Positions 1 through 9,335 are shown, counted from the first letter of the stretch. The stretch is DNA of 64,000 nt from Cellulomonas denverensis (GCF_012396125.1 NZ_JAAXOX010000001.1:558001-622000), one strand, 5' to 3'. The notes: generated from the sequence alone by a model not told the origin. Numbers and translations are program-made.

Positions 1-285
1 GGTCCGCGACATGTGGCCGTAGTAGACGAACCCGAAGCCGGCGATCACCCCGGCCAGCCAGACCATCACCAGCACGACCACCTGCGCGCCGGTGACCTGC
101 CGTAGCGCGACCGGTCGCCAGCGGCGGGGCAGCCGCCGGGTGACCAGCCGGGTCAGCCGCCACTGCCAGGCGGACACCCGGGCGGAGATGAACCCGGCCT
201 CGTCGTAGTTCAGCGCGGTCAGGAAGATGTCCAGCAGGGTGCCGAACAGGATCACCAGCCCGAGCAGGGTCCAGAGCGAGGACAT
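1..285 (-). CDS. Ion-channel family membrane protein (potassium-channel-like), 3' end cut off by window
   Basis: Only the first 95 codons are present; the gene runs off the left edge. The start ATG lies one base beyond the stop of the upstream ABC ATPase gene, so it is probably the last member of that operon. A hydrophobic segment (residues 4-25) carries the stretch TALNYDEAGF. A basic region with many arginines follows (about 38-63), then a second hydrophobic segment (about 68-88). This N-terminus resembles actinobacterial proteins annotated as two-pore-domain or ion-channel-type potassium channels, but the selectivity filter would lie outside the window. The family call is from memory of that N-terminal motif and is not certain. 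Confidence 0.5.
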   Translation of the reverse strand, partial: MSSLWTLLGLVILFGTLLDIFLTALNYDEAGFISARVSAWQWRLTRLVTRRLPRRWRPVALRQVTGAQVVVLVMVWLAGVIAGFGFVYYGHMSRT

Positions 286-286
286 C

Positions 287-1048
287 TCAGCTCACCGCCG
301 GGCGGAACGCGAGCTGGAAGCCGTCGTCCAGGGCCATCCGGCGCACGGTCAACCGGTAGACCGGCTCCAGCACCTCGGGCACCAGCACCTCGGCCGGGGT
401 GCCCGCCGCCCGCACCCGGCCGTCGGCCAGCAGCAGCACCCGGTCGCAGTAGGCCGCCGCCAGGTTCAGGTCGTGCAGCACCACCACCACGGTCACCCCG
501 AGCCGGCGGACCAGGTCGAGCACCTCGTGCTGGTAGCGCACGTCCAGGTGGTTGGTCGGCTCGTCCAGCAGCAGGTGCCCGGCGGACTGGGTCAGCGCCC
601 GGGCCAGCAGCACCCGCTGCCGCTCGCCGCCGGACAGGTCGGCGAACTCCCGGTCGGCCAGGTGCAGCCCGCCGACCCGGCACAGCGCGTCGGTGGCGAT
701 CGCCAGGTCCTCCCGGGTGGTCCGGGCCGGGCCGCGGTGGTGTGGCGTGCGGCCGAGCAGCACCATCTGCGCCACCGGCATCGGCGGGTCGTCGCCGTGC
801 TCCTGCACCACCACCGCCACCCGGCGGGCCAGGTCCCGGACACTCAGCCGGGCCAGGTCCTCCCCGTCCAGCCGGAGGTCGCCGGCGGCCGGCCGCAGCC
901 CGCCGTACAGGCAGCGCAGCAGGGTGGTCTTGCCGCTGCCGTTCGGGCCGAGCAGCCCGAGCACCTTGCCGTCGGGGGCGGTCAGGTCGACGCCGTGCAG
1001 CACCGGGACCGGGCCGTAGCCCGCGGACAACCCCCTGACCTCGATCAT
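287..1048 (-). CDS. ABC transporter ATP-binding protein, FecE/BtuD type (metal complex import)
   Basis: A 253-residue ATPase with every nucleotide-binding element: Walker A GPNGSGKTT (about 34-42), signature LSGGERQRV, Walker B LLLDEPTNHLD and a switch histidine in VLHDLNLA. The short full-length form and the NHLD after Walker B fit the importers for ferric siderophores, haem and cobalamin. It starts with a 4-base ATGA overlap on the binding-protein gene, so binding protein, permease and ATPase are translationally coupled. It would energise the FecCD permease at the cytoplasmic face. Substrate cannot be told from the ATPase. Its position downstream of urease genes makes a nickel complex as plausible as iron or cobalamin. 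Confidence 0.9.
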   Translation of the reverse strand: MIEVRGLSAGYGPVPVLHGVDLTAPDGKVLGLLGPNGSGKTTLLRCLYGGLRPAAGDLRLDGEDLARLSVRDLARRVAVVVQEHGDDPPMPVAQMVLLGRTPHHRGPARTTREDLAIATDALCRVGGLHLADREFADLSGGERQRVLLARALTQSAGHLLLDEPTNHLDVRYQHEVLDLVRRLGVTVVVVLHDLNLAAAYCDRVLLLADGRVRAAGTPAEVLVPEVLEPVYRLTVRRMALDDGFQLAFRPAVS

Positions 1049-2019
1049 GACCCGGCCTCGATCAGGTCCAGCAGGTGCACCAACCCGTCCACGGCCAGCG
1101 GGCCGGGCGGCTCGGTGAAGTTGAACAGGTGCACCAGGATCGCGTCGTCCCGGACCGCGGTGATCCCCTCCGCACCGGGCAGGCCGGTGACCGCCGCCCG
1201 GACCTGCTCCGGGTCGCCGTCCTCGTGCAGCAGCACCAGGACGTCCGGGTCGCGGGCGATCAACTCCTCCCGGGTCACCTCGAACACCCGGTCGTCCACG
1301 TCGGCGAAGACGTTGGTCAGTCCGGCGGCGGTGAGCTGGGCCTGGGCCATCCCGGAGTTGCCGTAGGCGTAGGTCACCCCGCCGCCGAGGGTCGGGTAGA
1401 GCACCGCGGCGGTGCGCCGTTCGGCCGGGTCGGCGCGGTCGAGCTGGGCGTCCAACCGCTCGTGCAGCGCCACCGCGGCTGCCTCCGCCTGCTCCGGCAC
1501 CCCGAACACCCGGCCGTAGAGCGCGAACTGGTCGTCGATGTCGCCGTAGTCCACCGCCGACGGCCCGTCCGGGCAGAGCGCCGGCTCCTCCAGCAGCGGG
1601 ATGCCGGCGGCCGCCAGCGAGTCCCGGTCGGCGGTGGCCGTCGCGCCCAGCACCAGGTCCGGACGCTGGGCGATCACCACCTCCCGGGAGATCTGCACGT
1701 GACCGGCGGCGTCGGTGGTGTCGGTGAGCACCGGGATACCGGACAGCTGGTCCCGGGTGGCGTCGTCGTAGTAGGCCTGCGGGTACCGGCCGGCCCGGGC
1801 CACCACCCGGTCCAGCACCCCCAGGTCGTGCAGGTAGGACACCGAGGCGCTCTTGAGCAGCACCACCCGCTGCGGCGGCGCATCGAAGGTGACCTCGGCA
1901 CCGCAGTTGGTGACGGTGACCGGGTAGCCGTCACCGGTCCCGGTCACGGCGGAGGGCGCACCGCAGGCCGCCAGGGCGAGCAGCCCGGCGGCCAGGATCA
2001 GCGCAGGAGTCCGGTTCAC
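1045..2019 (-). CDS. ABC transporter substrate-binding lipoprotein, FecB/BtuF family
   Basis: A 324-residue type III periplasmic-binding-protein-fold lipoprotein. The GTG start gives a short positive N-terminus, a hydrophobic core and a lipobox LAAC, so the mature protein begins at Cys19 or so and is membrane-anchored. The chosen start overlaps the permease stop by four bases (GTGA). The in-frame extension upstream runs through the permease gene in the wrong frame. Features include PPQRVVLL near the first strand, a long central helix region and the C-terminal motif DPDVLVLL. It captures a metal complex outside the cell for the adjacent FecCD/FecE transporter. The ligand is unknown; the operon context suggests nickel or a nickel chelate, but iron-siderophore or cobamide remain possible. 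Confidence 0.85.
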   Translation of the reverse strand: MNRTPALILAAGLLALAACGAPSAVTGTGDGYPVTVTNCGAEVTFDAPPQRVVLLKSASVSYLHDLGVLDRVVARAGRYPQAYYDDATRDQLSGIPVLTDTTDAAGHVQISREVVIAQRPDLVLGATATADRDSLAAAGIPLLEEPALCPDGPSAVDYGDIDDQFALYGRVFGVPEQAEAAAVALHERLDAQLDRADPAERRTAAVLYPTLGGGVTYAYGNSGMAQAQLTAAGLTNVFADVDDRVFEVTREELIARDPDVLVLLHEDGDPEQVRAAVTGLPGAEGITAVRDDAILVHLFNFTEPPGPLAVDGLVHLLDLIEAGS

Positions 2020-3116
2020 GGCAGCGCCACCGCCCGGCGGGACCGCACCAGGTGCAGCAGGAAGGGCGCACCGACCAGCGCGGTCACGATCCCGATCGGC
2101 AGCTCCTGCGGCTGCCGGACCATCCGGGCCAGCACATCGGCCCAGAGCAGCAGCGACCCGCCCAGCAGGGCGGCGACCGGGATCAGCCAGCGGTGACCGA
2201 CCCCGACCAGGCGGCGGGCCAGGTGCGGCACCACCAGCCCGACGAAGCCGATCGTCCCGGCCGCGGCCACCACCACCCCCACGGTCAGCGACACCAGCAG
2301 CAGCAGCCGGGTACGCAGCCGGGACGGGGAGATGCCCAGGGTGCGGGCGGTCTCGTCGCCGAGCGCCAGGGCGTCCAGCCCCGGCGACCAGAGCACCAGG
2401 GTGAGGCAGGCGGCGACGACCACCAGCGCGACCACGGCCAGCGGCATCCCCCACCGGGCCAGGGACAGCGACCCGAGCAGCCAGAACATCACCGACCGGG
2501 CACCCTCGGCCGACCCGGAGGCGAACACCAGGAAGCTGGTCGCCGCCGACAGCGCATAGCCCACCGCGACCCCGGCCAGCACCAGCCGCACCGAGGTGAC
2601 CTCGCCGCGGTGCCGGGCGACCCCGAACACCAGCGCCGCGGCGGCCAGCGCCCCGGCGAAGGCGCTGCCGAACAGCGCGTACTGCCCCAGCCCGGCGCCC
2701 AGTCCGAACAGCAGCGCGGCGGCGGCACCGCAGGAGGCCCCGGAGCTGACCCCGAGCACATGCGGATCGGCCAGCAGGTTGCGGGTCATGGTCTGCAGAG
2801 CCGCCCCGCACACCGCCAGCCCGGCACCCACCGCCAGGGCCAGCAGCACCCGCGGCACCCGCACCGCCCAGACCACCGCCTCCTGGTCCGGCGACCAGGT
2901 CACCTCCCCCGGTCCACCCAGCGCGTGGCCGATGATCCTGGCCACGGTGCTCGGGGGTACCAGCACCGGCCCGAGCACCGCGGCAGTCCCGGCGCTGACC
3001 ACGGTCAGCGCGACCAGAGCGGCCAGCAGCAGGCCACGCCGCCGGGCCCGGCCCCGGACCCCCAGCGGGTCGTGGTCGATCCCGGCCGGGTCGAGCAGCC
3101 CTCCGGCGGCGGTCAT
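2016..3116 (-). CDS. ABC transporter permease, FecCD/BtuC family
   Basis: A 366-residue polytopic protein with about ten hydrophobic segments, beginning after a charged N-terminus of about 35 residues. Family hallmarks are RVPRVLLALAVGAGLAVCGA near residue 95, QTMTRNLLADPHVLGVSSGA around 120, and the C-terminal FVGLVVPHLARRLVG that contacts the ATPase. One permease gene is enough because these importers work as homodimers. The ATG overlaps the urea-transporter stop by four bases and the stop overlaps the binding-protein GTG, which places it firmly in the urease transcription unit. It moves a chelated metal or cobamide into the cell; the actual substrate is not visible in the sequence. Confidence 0.9.
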   Translation of the reverse strand: MTAAGGLLDPAGIDHDPLGVRGRARRRGLLLAALVALTVVSAGTAAVLGPVLVPPSTVARIIGHALGGPGEVTWSPDQEAVVWAVRVPRVLLALAVGAGLAVCGAALQTMTRNLLADPHVLGVSSGASCGAAAALLFGLGAGLGQYALFGSAFAGALAAAALVFGVARHRGEVTSVRLVLAGVAVGYALSAATSFLVFASGSAEGARSVMFWLLGSLSLARWGMPLAVVALVVVAACLTLVLWSPGLDALALGDETARTLGISPSRLRTRLLLLVSLTVGVVVAAAGTIGFVGLVVPHLARRLVGVGHRWLIPVAALLGGSLLLWADVLARMVRQPQELPIGIVTALVGAPFLLHLVRSRRAVALP

Positions 3117-4027
3117 GACCGGTCGAGGCCGCGGATCGGGGCGGCGATCAGCAGCATCACCCAGGTGGTCAGGATGTACGGCCAGGTGTAGACCGGCCCG
3201 CCGGTGAGGTCGTTCATCAGCAGGGTCACCCCGGCGGTCAGCACCGCGCCCAGGGCGGCGTACCACCAGGACGCCGCCGACTCGCGCAGGAACACCACCG
3301 CCAGCGCGATGGCGGTCAGCACCCCGGAGTAGCCGGCCAGCCCCTCGCCGATCCGGCTGGGATCGGTGCCCAGCACCAGGGCGGTGACCGAGCCGATCGC
3401 GCTGCCCATCAGGGCGGCCACCCCGACCCGCCAGGAGGCCAGGAACAGCCCGATCAGGATCAGCAGGCCGCTCCACCCCCCGCCGACCAGCACCACCTCC
3501 GCGATGTTGGTCAGCAGCGACCGGGCCAGGTCCAGCACCACCCCGGCATCCGAGGGCGCCGAGGCGGCCGCGACGTGCCGGTCGGTGGTCAGCGCATAGG
3601 CCAGCCCGGCGACCAGGCAGAACGGCGCGGTGGTGGTGGGCAGTGCGAAGCGGCGCAGCGGCGGGGTGGCGAACAGCCGGGCCAGCACCCAGGTGACCGG
3701 GGCACAGAGCACGCCCCCTGCCGCCGCGACCAGCCAGGCGAGCCACTGGCTGCCCAGCGCGGTGAACGCCGCCGCGCCGACCAGGGCACCGCAGAACCCG
3801 AGCAACCCGGCCTCGACCGTGTCCCGCGGCGGGCGCAGCAGGCAGCCGGCGGCGGTGGAGGCCGCGGTGCCGACCAGCACCAGCAGCGCCATCCGCCAGT
3901 CCGCCACCACAAAGGCGGCCAGGATCGCCACCCCGGTCCAGGCCCGCGGCTGGAAGAAGATCTGCCCCAGCCCTCGGGCCAGCGACCGTGCGGTGAAGCC
4001 CGCCCATGCGCTCTGTGCCGTCGTCAT
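3113..4027 (-). CDS. Urea transporter (UT family channel)
   Basis: A 304-residue membrane protein with about ten hydrophobic segments. The urea-transporter signature LPXXTXPF appears in the first half as LPTTTAPF (near residue 130). In the second half the equivalent position reads PVYTWPY, a diverged copy, as expected for an internally duplicated fold. UT proteins are trimeric channels that let urea pass down its gradient to cytoplasmic urease. The start is supported by a GGGGGAG ribosome site a few bases upstream. It lies 20 bases after ureD and overlaps the following permease gene, so substrate supply is co-transcribed with the enzyme. Confidence 0.88.
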   Translation of the reverse strand: MTTAQSAWAGFTARSLARGLGQIFFQPRAWTGVAILAAFVVADWRMALLVLVGTAASTAAGCLLRPPRDTVEAGLLGFCGALVGAAAFTALGSQWLAWLVAAAGGVLCAPVTWVLARLFATPPLRRFALPTTTAPFCLVAGLAYALTTDRHVAAASAPSDAGVVLDLARSLLTNIAEVVLVGGGWSGLLILIGLFLASWRVGVAALMGSAIGSVTALVLGTDPSRIGEGLAGYSGVLTAIALAVVFLRESAASWWYAALGAVLTAGVTLLMNDLTGGPVYTWPYILTTWVMLLIAAPIRGLDRS

Positions 4028-4047
4028 GTCTCCCCCTGTGTCCCGGC

Positions 4048-5004
4048 TCAGCTCTTGCGGATCGTCGGCGCGGGCCGGCCGGTCAGCCGCAGCCGGGCCG
4101 CCTGCCAGGCCAGGGTCCGGGCCCGGGCGACCAGCACCGGGTCGTCGCCCAGCACCCGCAGCCAGGCGCCGGCGTCGCCGGGCAACACGCTCACCCCGAT
4201 CGCCAGCTCCGTCCCGGCCAGCGGCGCCAGCGCGGCGCGCAGCAGATCGGCGATCTCCTCGGCCGGGACGTCCGGGGTGAGCACGGTCAGGGTGGCGACC
4301 AGGCCCCGGCCGGCCAGCACCGCCGGGCCCTGGGCGCTCACCGGGTCCAACCGCATCCGGTCCACCAGCACCGGCAGCCCGTCCGGCCGGTCGACCTCCA
4401 GGTCCAGCGCCAGCACGGTGTACCGGTGCCGCTCGCCCGCGGCCAGCCGCCCGGCGATCAGGGTGTCGCCGATGATCAGGGTGGCCGACTCGGCCAGGGT
4501 GACCCGGATCCGCTGGAACAACCGCGCCCCGGCGAAGGCGATCAGCGGGTCCGGCAGGTATTCGACGTAGGCGCCGTCCGCCACCCGCAGGTTCACCTGG
4601 GCCACCGCGTAGTCGTGCTCCATCCGCAGCGCCTTGGTGTACGCCGAGGTGGTCACGTGCCCGCTGCTGCCCGGGCCGAAGCCGAGGTCGGTGCGCAGCC
4701 GGTCGCCCTGCATGATCCCGGCGCCGGTGGACATCAGGTAGGTGATCGGCAGGTCCGGCCGCCACGGGTCGTAGTACAGCGGCCGCATGATCTGCAGCGG
4801 GGCCTTCTGGTAGCGCCGCACCAGCTCGGTGCGCGACCCGGTGTGCGCGAAGCCCAGCTCCAGCACCCCGACCTTGCCCGGGCTGCCGGGGACCAGGGTG
4901 TCCGGCGTCCCGCGCAGGCGGGCCAGCTCGGGCGGCACCCGGTCCGGCTCGTAGTGCTCGGGCCGGACCCGGTGGCCGCCGTAGCCCAGGACGGCGGCCG
5001 TCAT
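4048..5004 (-). CDS. ureD: Urease accessory protein UreD
   Basis: 318 residues, the usual size for UreD/UreH, the scaffold that binds the urease apoprotein and recruits UreF and UreG for nickel insertion. Recognisable elements are KVGVLELGF near residue 43, QKAPLQIMRPLYYDP around 66-80, the core LMSTGAGIMQGDRL near 90-103, and TTSAYTKALRM around 117. The ATG overlaps the ureG stop by four bases, giving coupled translation. UreD has few catalytic motifs, so the call rests on overall pattern and operon position, both of which are clear. The urea-channel gene follows after 20 bases. Confidence 0.93.
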   Translation of the reverse strand: MTAAVLGYGGHRVRPEHYEPDRVPPELARLRGTPDTLVPGSPGKVGVLELGFAHTGSRTELVRRYQKAPLQIMRPLYYDPWRPDLPITYLMSTGAGIMQGDRLRTDLGFGPGSSGHVTTSAYTKALRMEHDYAVAQVNLRVADGAYVEYLPDPLIAFAGARLFQRIRVTLAESATLIIGDTLIAGRLAAGERHRYTVLALDLEVDRPDGLPVLVDRMRLDPVSAQGPAVLAGRGLVATLTVLTPDVPAEEIADLLRAALAPLAGTELAIGVSVLPGDAGAWLRVLGDDPVLVARARTLAWQAARLRLTGRPAPTIRKS

Positions 5005-5633
5005 CGGATCGATGCCGGGGTCTGCCGGTACAGCGCCATGATCTGGCCGAGCAGCTCGTCCACGCCCTCGCCGGTGAGCGAGTTGGTCAGCACCACCGGC
5101 CGCTCGTCCCGCACCCGGCGGGCGTCGGCCTCCATCACCGCCAGGTCGGTGCGGACGTACTGGGCGATGTCGATCTTGTTGATCACCAGGATGTCCGAGT
5201 CGGTGATCCCCGGCCCCCGCTTGCGCGGCATCTTCTCCCCCTCGGAGGTGTCCAGGACGAAGACGAAGACGTCCGCGAGCGCCGGGGAGAACGTCAGGGT
5301 GAGGTTGTCGCCGCCGGACTCGTACAGCAGGGTGTCCAGGTCCGGGAAGCGTTCGACCAGCTCGGCGCCGACCGCCAGGTTCATCGTGGGGTCGTCCCTG
5401 ACCGCGGTGTGCGGGCAGGCCCCGGTCTCGATCCCGACCACCCGCTCGGGGTCCAGCACCCCGGCCAGCTCGCGCCGGACGTGCCGGGCGTCCTCCTGGG
5501 TGTAGATATCGTTGGTGATCACCGCGGGGTGCCGGCCGGCCGCGATCAGCCGCGGCACCAGCGCCTCGGCCAGCGCGGTCTTGCCCGAGCCCACCGGTCC
5601 CCCGATGCCGATCCTCAGCACTGCGTCGTTCAT
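5001..5633 (-). CDS. ureG: Urease accessory GTPase UreG
   Basis: 210-residue SIMIBI GTPase that hydrolyses GTP to drive nickel delivery into urease. The P-loop GPVGSGKT lies near the N-terminus. The nickel-binding Cys-Pro-His motif is present in GACPHTAVRDDPT, followed by YESGGDNLTLTFSPAL and the guanine-specificity motif NKID. The ATG at 5633 is preferred because AAGGAG sits five bases ahead of it; a GTG two codons upstream would lie directly on the ribosome site. Unlike many UreG proteins it has no histidine-rich N-terminus, so metal storage must come from elsewhere in the cluster. Confidence 0.97.
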   Translation of the reverse strand: MNDAVLRIGIGGPVGSGKTALAEALVPRLIAAGRHPAVITNDIYTQEDARHVRRELAGVLDPERVVGIETGACPHTAVRDDPTMNLAVGAELVERFPDLDTLLYESGGDNLTLTFSPALADVFVFVLDTSEGEKMPRKRGPGITDSDILVINKIDIAQYVRTDLAVMEADARRVRDERPVVLTNSLTGEGVDELLGQIMALYRQTPASIR

Positions 5634-5643
5634 CCTCACTCCT

Positions 5644-6339
5644 TCAGCTCGCGAACAGCCGGGCCTCGGCCAGCTCGTGCCGGGCGCTGGCCACGTCGGC
5701 GACCGGCACGCAGCCGCCCAGGTCGTGCAGCGGGCGGCGCAGGGCGGCCCGGGTCACCTCCTCGATCACCGGGTGCACCGCGTACTGCAGCACCTGGACC
5801 TGCTGGTGGTCGGCCAGTCGCAGCCGCAGCGCCGCGCCGAGCACGCTGGCGGTGAAGGCGAACAGGTCCGAGGCGACCGCAGTCCGGGTGCCGGCCCCGG
5901 CGGCGGCGTAGGCGACCGCGGTGGCCACCGCCTGACAGCCCGGGGTCCGGCGCTCGGTGATCCGGCGTTCCCACTCCGCCAGCAGCGGACCACCGATCGC
6001 GGCCCGGGCGATCTGGACCACCTGCCGGCCGCTGCGCACCGCGGACCGGCGCAGCTCGGCGTTCAGCTTGGTGGCCAGCAGCAGCCGGTCCACCTCGGTC
6101 ACCCGGTCCCAGTCGCCGGCCGACGCCGCCTCGTGCGCCCGGGCCAGCGCGGTCGCGTCACCCGGGCCCACCGAGCAGCGCAGCAGGTCGACCAGCAGCG
6201 CCCGCACCCCGTCCGGCCCGACCGCCCCGGCCTGGGCGAATCCCTCCAGCCCGTGCGACATCGTGTAGAAGCCGCTCGGGAACGCGGAGTCGGACAGCTG
6301 CAGGCTGACCAGCAGTCCGCCCAGGCCGCGCTCGGTCAT
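5644..6339 (-). CDS. ureF: Urease accessory protein UreF
   Basis: 231 residues, all-helical family. UreF binds UreD and presents UreG, acting as a gate for nickel transfer in the activation complex. The N-terminus shows the family pattern LLVSLQLSDSAFPSGFYTMSHGLE (with the conserved PSG and HGLE), and the C-terminal half has the alanine-rich helices and the DLGGCVPVADV segment. It follows ureC by seven bases and is followed by ureG within about ten bases. No separate promoter is visible, so it should be expressed with the structural genes. Confidence 0.95.
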   Translation of the reverse strand: MTERGLGGLLVSLQLSDSAFPSGFYTMSHGLEGFAQAGAVGPDGVRALLVDLLRCSVGPGDATALARAHEAASAGDWDRVTEVDRLLLATKLNAELRRSAVRSGRQVVQIARAAIGGPLLAEWERRITERRTPGCQAVATAVAYAAAGAGTRTAVASDLFAFTASVLGAALRLRLADHQQVQVLQYAVHPVIEEVTRAALRRPLHDLGGCVPVADVASARHELAEARLFAS

Positions 6340-6346
6340 CGGGGGC

Positions 6347-8071
6347 TCACGCCAGGAAGAACAGCTGGTTCAGCGGCAGGGAGGTGGCCGGTTCGATGTG
6401 CGCGGGCTTCCCGTCGAAGGTGACCTTGTAGGTCTCCGGGTCGACCTCGATCACCGGGGTGCGGTCGTTGCGGACCATGTGCTGCTTGCCGATCCCCCGG
6501 CAGCGGCGCACCGGCAGCACCTGGCTACTCAGCCCGAGCTGCTCCGGCACCCCGGCGGCGATCGCGGCCTGGGACATGAACGACACCCGGGTCAGCTGCT
6601 GCGCCCGGCCGAAGGCACCGAACATCGGGCGGTAGAACACCGGCTGCGGGGTGGGCAGCGAGGCGTTCGGGTCGCCCATCAGCGCCCAGTTGATCATCCC
6701 GCCCTTGAGCACCAGCCGGGGCTTGGCCGCGAAGGAGTCCACCGGCCACAGCACGATGTCGGCGACCTTGCCGTCCTCCAGCGACCCGATGTGGTCCGAG
6801 ACGCCCTGGGTGATCGCCGGGTTGATCGTCACCTTGGCCAGGTAGCGCAGCACCCGGAAGTTGTCGTTCCGCTCGGCGTCCTCCGGCAGCTTGCCGCGCT
6901 TGTCCTTGTTGTGGTGTGCGACCTGGAACGCCCGGGTGAACGACTCCCCGACCCGGCCCATCGCCTGCGAGTCCGAGGAGATCATCGAGATCACGCCCTC
7001 GTCCTGCAGCACGGTCTCGGCCGAGATGGTCTCCGCCCGGACCCGGGAGTCGGCGAAGGCCACGTCCTCCGGGATGTCGTGCGACAGGTGGTGGCAGACC
7101 ATCACCATGTCCAGCAGCTCGTCCACCGAGTTCACCGTGTACGGCAGGGTCGGGTTGGTCGACGACGGCAGCACGTGCGGGAAGCCGGCCGCCCGCAGGA
7201 TGTCCGGGGCGTGCCCGCCGCCGGCACCCTCGGTGTGGTACGTGTGGATGGTCCGGCCGTTGATCGCCGACAGGGTGTCCTCCACGTACCCGGCCTCGTT
7301 CAGGCTGTCCGAGTGCAGCGACACCTGGATGTCGTACTCGTCGGCCACCCGCAGCGCGGCGTCCAGCACCGCGGGGGTGGCGCCCCAGTCCTCGTGCACC
7401 TTCAGGCTGGACGCCCCGGCCAAGATCTGCTCGACCAGCGCGGGCATCCGCGACCCGTTGCCCTTGCCGTGGAAGCCCATGTTCACCGGCAGGTCCTCCG
7501 CGGACTGCAGCATCCGCTGGATGTACCAGGCGCCCGGGGTGCTGGTGACGCCGTTGGTGGCGTCGGACGGGCCGGTGCCACCGCCGAACAGCGTGGTGAT
7601 CCCGTTCGACAGCGCCGCCTGGGCCTGCTGCGGGGAGATGTAGTGCACGTGGGTGTCGATCGCCCCGGCGGTGGCGATCATGTGCTCGCCGGAGATCACC
7701 TCGGTCACCGCGCCGACCACCAGCCGCGGGTCCACCCCGGACTGCACCAGCGGGTTGCCGGACTTGCCGATCCCGACGATCCGGCCGTCCTTCACGCCGA
7801 TGTCGCCCTTGACCACGCCGAGCACCGGGTCCAGCACGATCGCGTTGGTGATCACCAGGTCCAGGCCGCCCTGGGCGCCGGTGACATTCGGGTCGGCGCC
7901 CATGCCGTCCCGGGCGGACTTGCCGCCGCCGTAGACCACCTCGTCGCCGTAGTGGCCCTCGTTGTAGTCCTTCTCGATCTCGATCACCAGGTTGGTGTCG
8001 GCGAGCCGGACCCGGTCGCCGGTGGTCGGACCGAACAGGTCCACGTACTGCTTGCGCGAGATGATGGCCAT
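6347..8071 (-). CDS. ureC: Urease subunit alpha
   Basis: 574-residue catalytic subunit that hydrolyses urea to ammonia and carbamate at a dinuclear nickel site. The metal ligands are all visible: the HVH pair in [13 protein letters not shown], the carbamylated lysine in SLKVHEDWG, and histidines in [16 protein letters not shown] and [12 protein letters not shown]. The mobile flap is [14 protein letters not shown], with the active-site Cys-His. The standard N-terminus [20 protein letters not shown] confirms the start. Its first base overlaps the last base of the ureB stop. Length and motifs indicate an intact, active enzyme. Confidence 0.98.
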   Translation of the reverse strand: MAIISRKQYVDLFGPTTGDRVRLADTNLVIEIEKDYNEGHYGDEVVYGGGKSARDGMGADPNVTGAQGGLDLVITNAIVLDPVLGVVKGDIGVKDGRIVGIGKSGNPLVQSGVDPRLVVGAVTEVISGEHMIATAGAIDTHVHYISPQQAQAALSNGITTLFGGGTGPSDATNGVTSTPGAWYIQRMLQSAEDLPVNMGFHGKGNGSRMPALVEQILAGASSLKVHEDWGATPAVLDAALRVADEYDIQVSLHSDSLNEAGYVEDTLSAINGRTIHTYHTEGAGGGHAPDILRAAGFPHVLPSSTNPTLPYTVNSVDELLDMVMVCHHLSHDIPEDVAFADSRVRAETISAETVLQDEGVISMISSDSQAMGRVGESFTRAFQVAHHNKDKRGKLPEDAERNDNFRVLRYLAKVTINPAITQGVSDHIGSLEDGKVADIVLWPVDSFAAKPRLVLKGGMINWALMGDPNASLPTPQPVFYRPMFGAFGRAQQLTRVSFMSQAAIAAGVPEQLGLSSQVLPVRRCRGIGKQHMVRNDRTPVIEVDPETYKVTFDGKPAHIEPATSLPLNQLFFLA

Positions 8072-8487
8072 CAGTGGTCGCTCCCCTGCTGAGTTCCGGC
8101 GCCACCGGTCTGCGGCACGCCGTCATGGAAGGCGCGCTCGCGCATGCGGGCGAGGGCGTCGATGCGGGTCTGGCGGGCGTCGAGCCCACCGTCGACCAGT
8201 CCGTTGAAGCCGATCACGCACCGCGACCCGGCGAAGGCGGTCAGCGTGACCTCCCGGGTGTCACCGGCCTCGATCCGCACGCCGGTCCCGGCCGGGATGT
8301 CCAGGTGCATCCCGTAGGCCTGCTCCCGGTCGAACAGCAGGGCGCGATTCACCTCGAAGAAATGGAAGTGCGATCCGACCTGCACCGCCCGGTCCCCGGT
8401 GTTACTCACCGTGAGGGTGGTGGTGGCGCGACCGGCATTGATCTCGATGTCGTCGCCGTCGTGCTGGTAGGTGGGGCTGCCGAGCAT
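8071..8487 (-). CDS. ureB: Urease subunit beta
   Basis: 138 residues. It carries the beta-subunit core [20 protein letters not shown], then [19 protein letters not shown] and the [12 protein letters not shown] motif, with an Ala/Gly/Gln-rich tail after residue 115 that is longer than usual. Together with UreA and UreC it forms the (ABC)3 trimer. The start is supported by GGAGGA four bases upstream. That ribosome site and the first 82 bases lie inside the end of the upstream chelatase gene in another reading frame. A start further inside would delete part of the conserved first strand, so the overlap is judged real. Confidence 0.95.
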   Translation of the reverse strand: MLGSPTYQHDGDDIEINAGRATTTLTVSNTGDRAVQVGSHFHFFEVNRALLFDREQAYGMHLDIPAGTGVRIEAGDTREVTLTAFAGSRCVIGFNGLVDGGLDARQTRIDALARMRERAFHDGVPQTGGAGTQQGSDH

Positions 8488-9335
8488 GATTCCTCCGTGC
8501 GTCGGGTGTCATGGCTGTGCCCGGGAACGTGGCCGTGCCCGCCCGGACCGTGAGAATGCGGGTGCGGGTGTCCGTCCACGTCGTGCGAATGGGCGAACCC
8601 GTGATCGTGATCGGCGAGCAGTCCGGCGCCGATGCCGTCGTCGCCGTGCGCCAGGGCGTGCCGGGCCGCGGCCACCCGCATGCCGATCAGCCGCAGCAGC
8701 GCCGGGGTGGGCAGCAACGGTCCGTGGAACCAGACCTTGTCGATCACCTCCACCGCCGGCATGGTGCGGGCGAAGTCGGCCGGCACCAGGACGGTCGAAC
8801 GGAATCCGAGCAACCGGGTGCGCAGCACGGCCCGCTCGATGTCGGACTCGTCGCCGACGCAGGCGATCTCGATGTCCGAGCCGTTGCCGTAGGCCCGGAC
8901 CAGGTGGCCGACCCGGTGCAGTTCGGCGTCGTCGAAGGGATTGGACCGGTAGCCGGTGACCACCAGCGCCGCGTCGGGGTGGGTCTCGGTGACGTCGTTG
9001 GCGGCCTTGCGCAGCAGGGTCACCAGGTGGTCGGTGGCGCCCAGCGGCCGGCACAGCGTCACCCGGCCCCGGCCCTCGCCGGTGGTGGCCCAGCGCAGGG
9101 TCTGGGCGGTGTCGGCGATCAGCACCGGGTCGCGGCCCCAGGTCATCGGCAGCACCGCGACGTCGTCGGCGCCGGCGGCGAGCAACTCGCTCACCGCCCG
9201 GTGCAGGGGCCGCCCGGGGGTGGTCAGCACCCCGCCGGGAATCGACGCGGACACCGGCCACAGGTCACCGCCGTGCCGGCTCTCGTGCCCCGCGACCAGG
9301 ACCACGCCGCCGGTGATCGCCCTCCCCCTGCGCAT
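8406..9335 (-). CDS. CbiX/sirohydrochlorin-chelatase-like protein with histidine-rich tail (possible nickel chaperone)
   Basis: 309 residues. The N-terminal half begins with [12 protein letters not shown], matching the strand and active-site histidine of CbiX/CbiK chelatases (usual form LLVGHGSR). A second domain begins near residue 120 and includes [15 protein letters not shown]. From residue 243 to 275 the tail contains 12 histidines in an HXH-type pattern, typical of nickel or cobalt storage. It sits between ureA (3 bases away) and ureB (82-base overlap) in an operon that has no ureE. The inference is that it binds nickel and hands it to UreG or urease in place of UreE; a true tetrapyrrole chelatase role cannot be excluded. 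The last 27 residues are encoded within ureB in another frame and look unstructured. Confidence 0.75.
   Translation of the reverse strand: MRRGRAITGGVVLVAGHESRHGGDLWPVSASIPGGVLTTPGRPLHRAVSELLAAGADDVAVLPMTWGRDPVLIADTAQTLRWATTGEGRGRVTLCRPLGATDHLVTLLRKAANDVTETHPDAALVVTGYRSNPFDDAELHRVGHLVRAYGNGSDIEIACVGDESDIERAVLRTRLLGFRSTVLVPADFARTMPAVEVIDKVWFHGPLLPTPALLRLIGMRVAAARHALAHGDDGIGAGLLADHDHGFAHSHDVDGHPHPHSHGPGGHGHVPGHSHDTRRTEESCSAAPPTSTTATTSRSMPVAPPPPSR

Noticed and set aside
1045..2811. 588-codon version of the binding protein starting in the permease
   Set aside because: The first 260 codons are out of frame in the permease gene. The GTG at 2019 overlapping the permease stop gives a normal lipoprotein.
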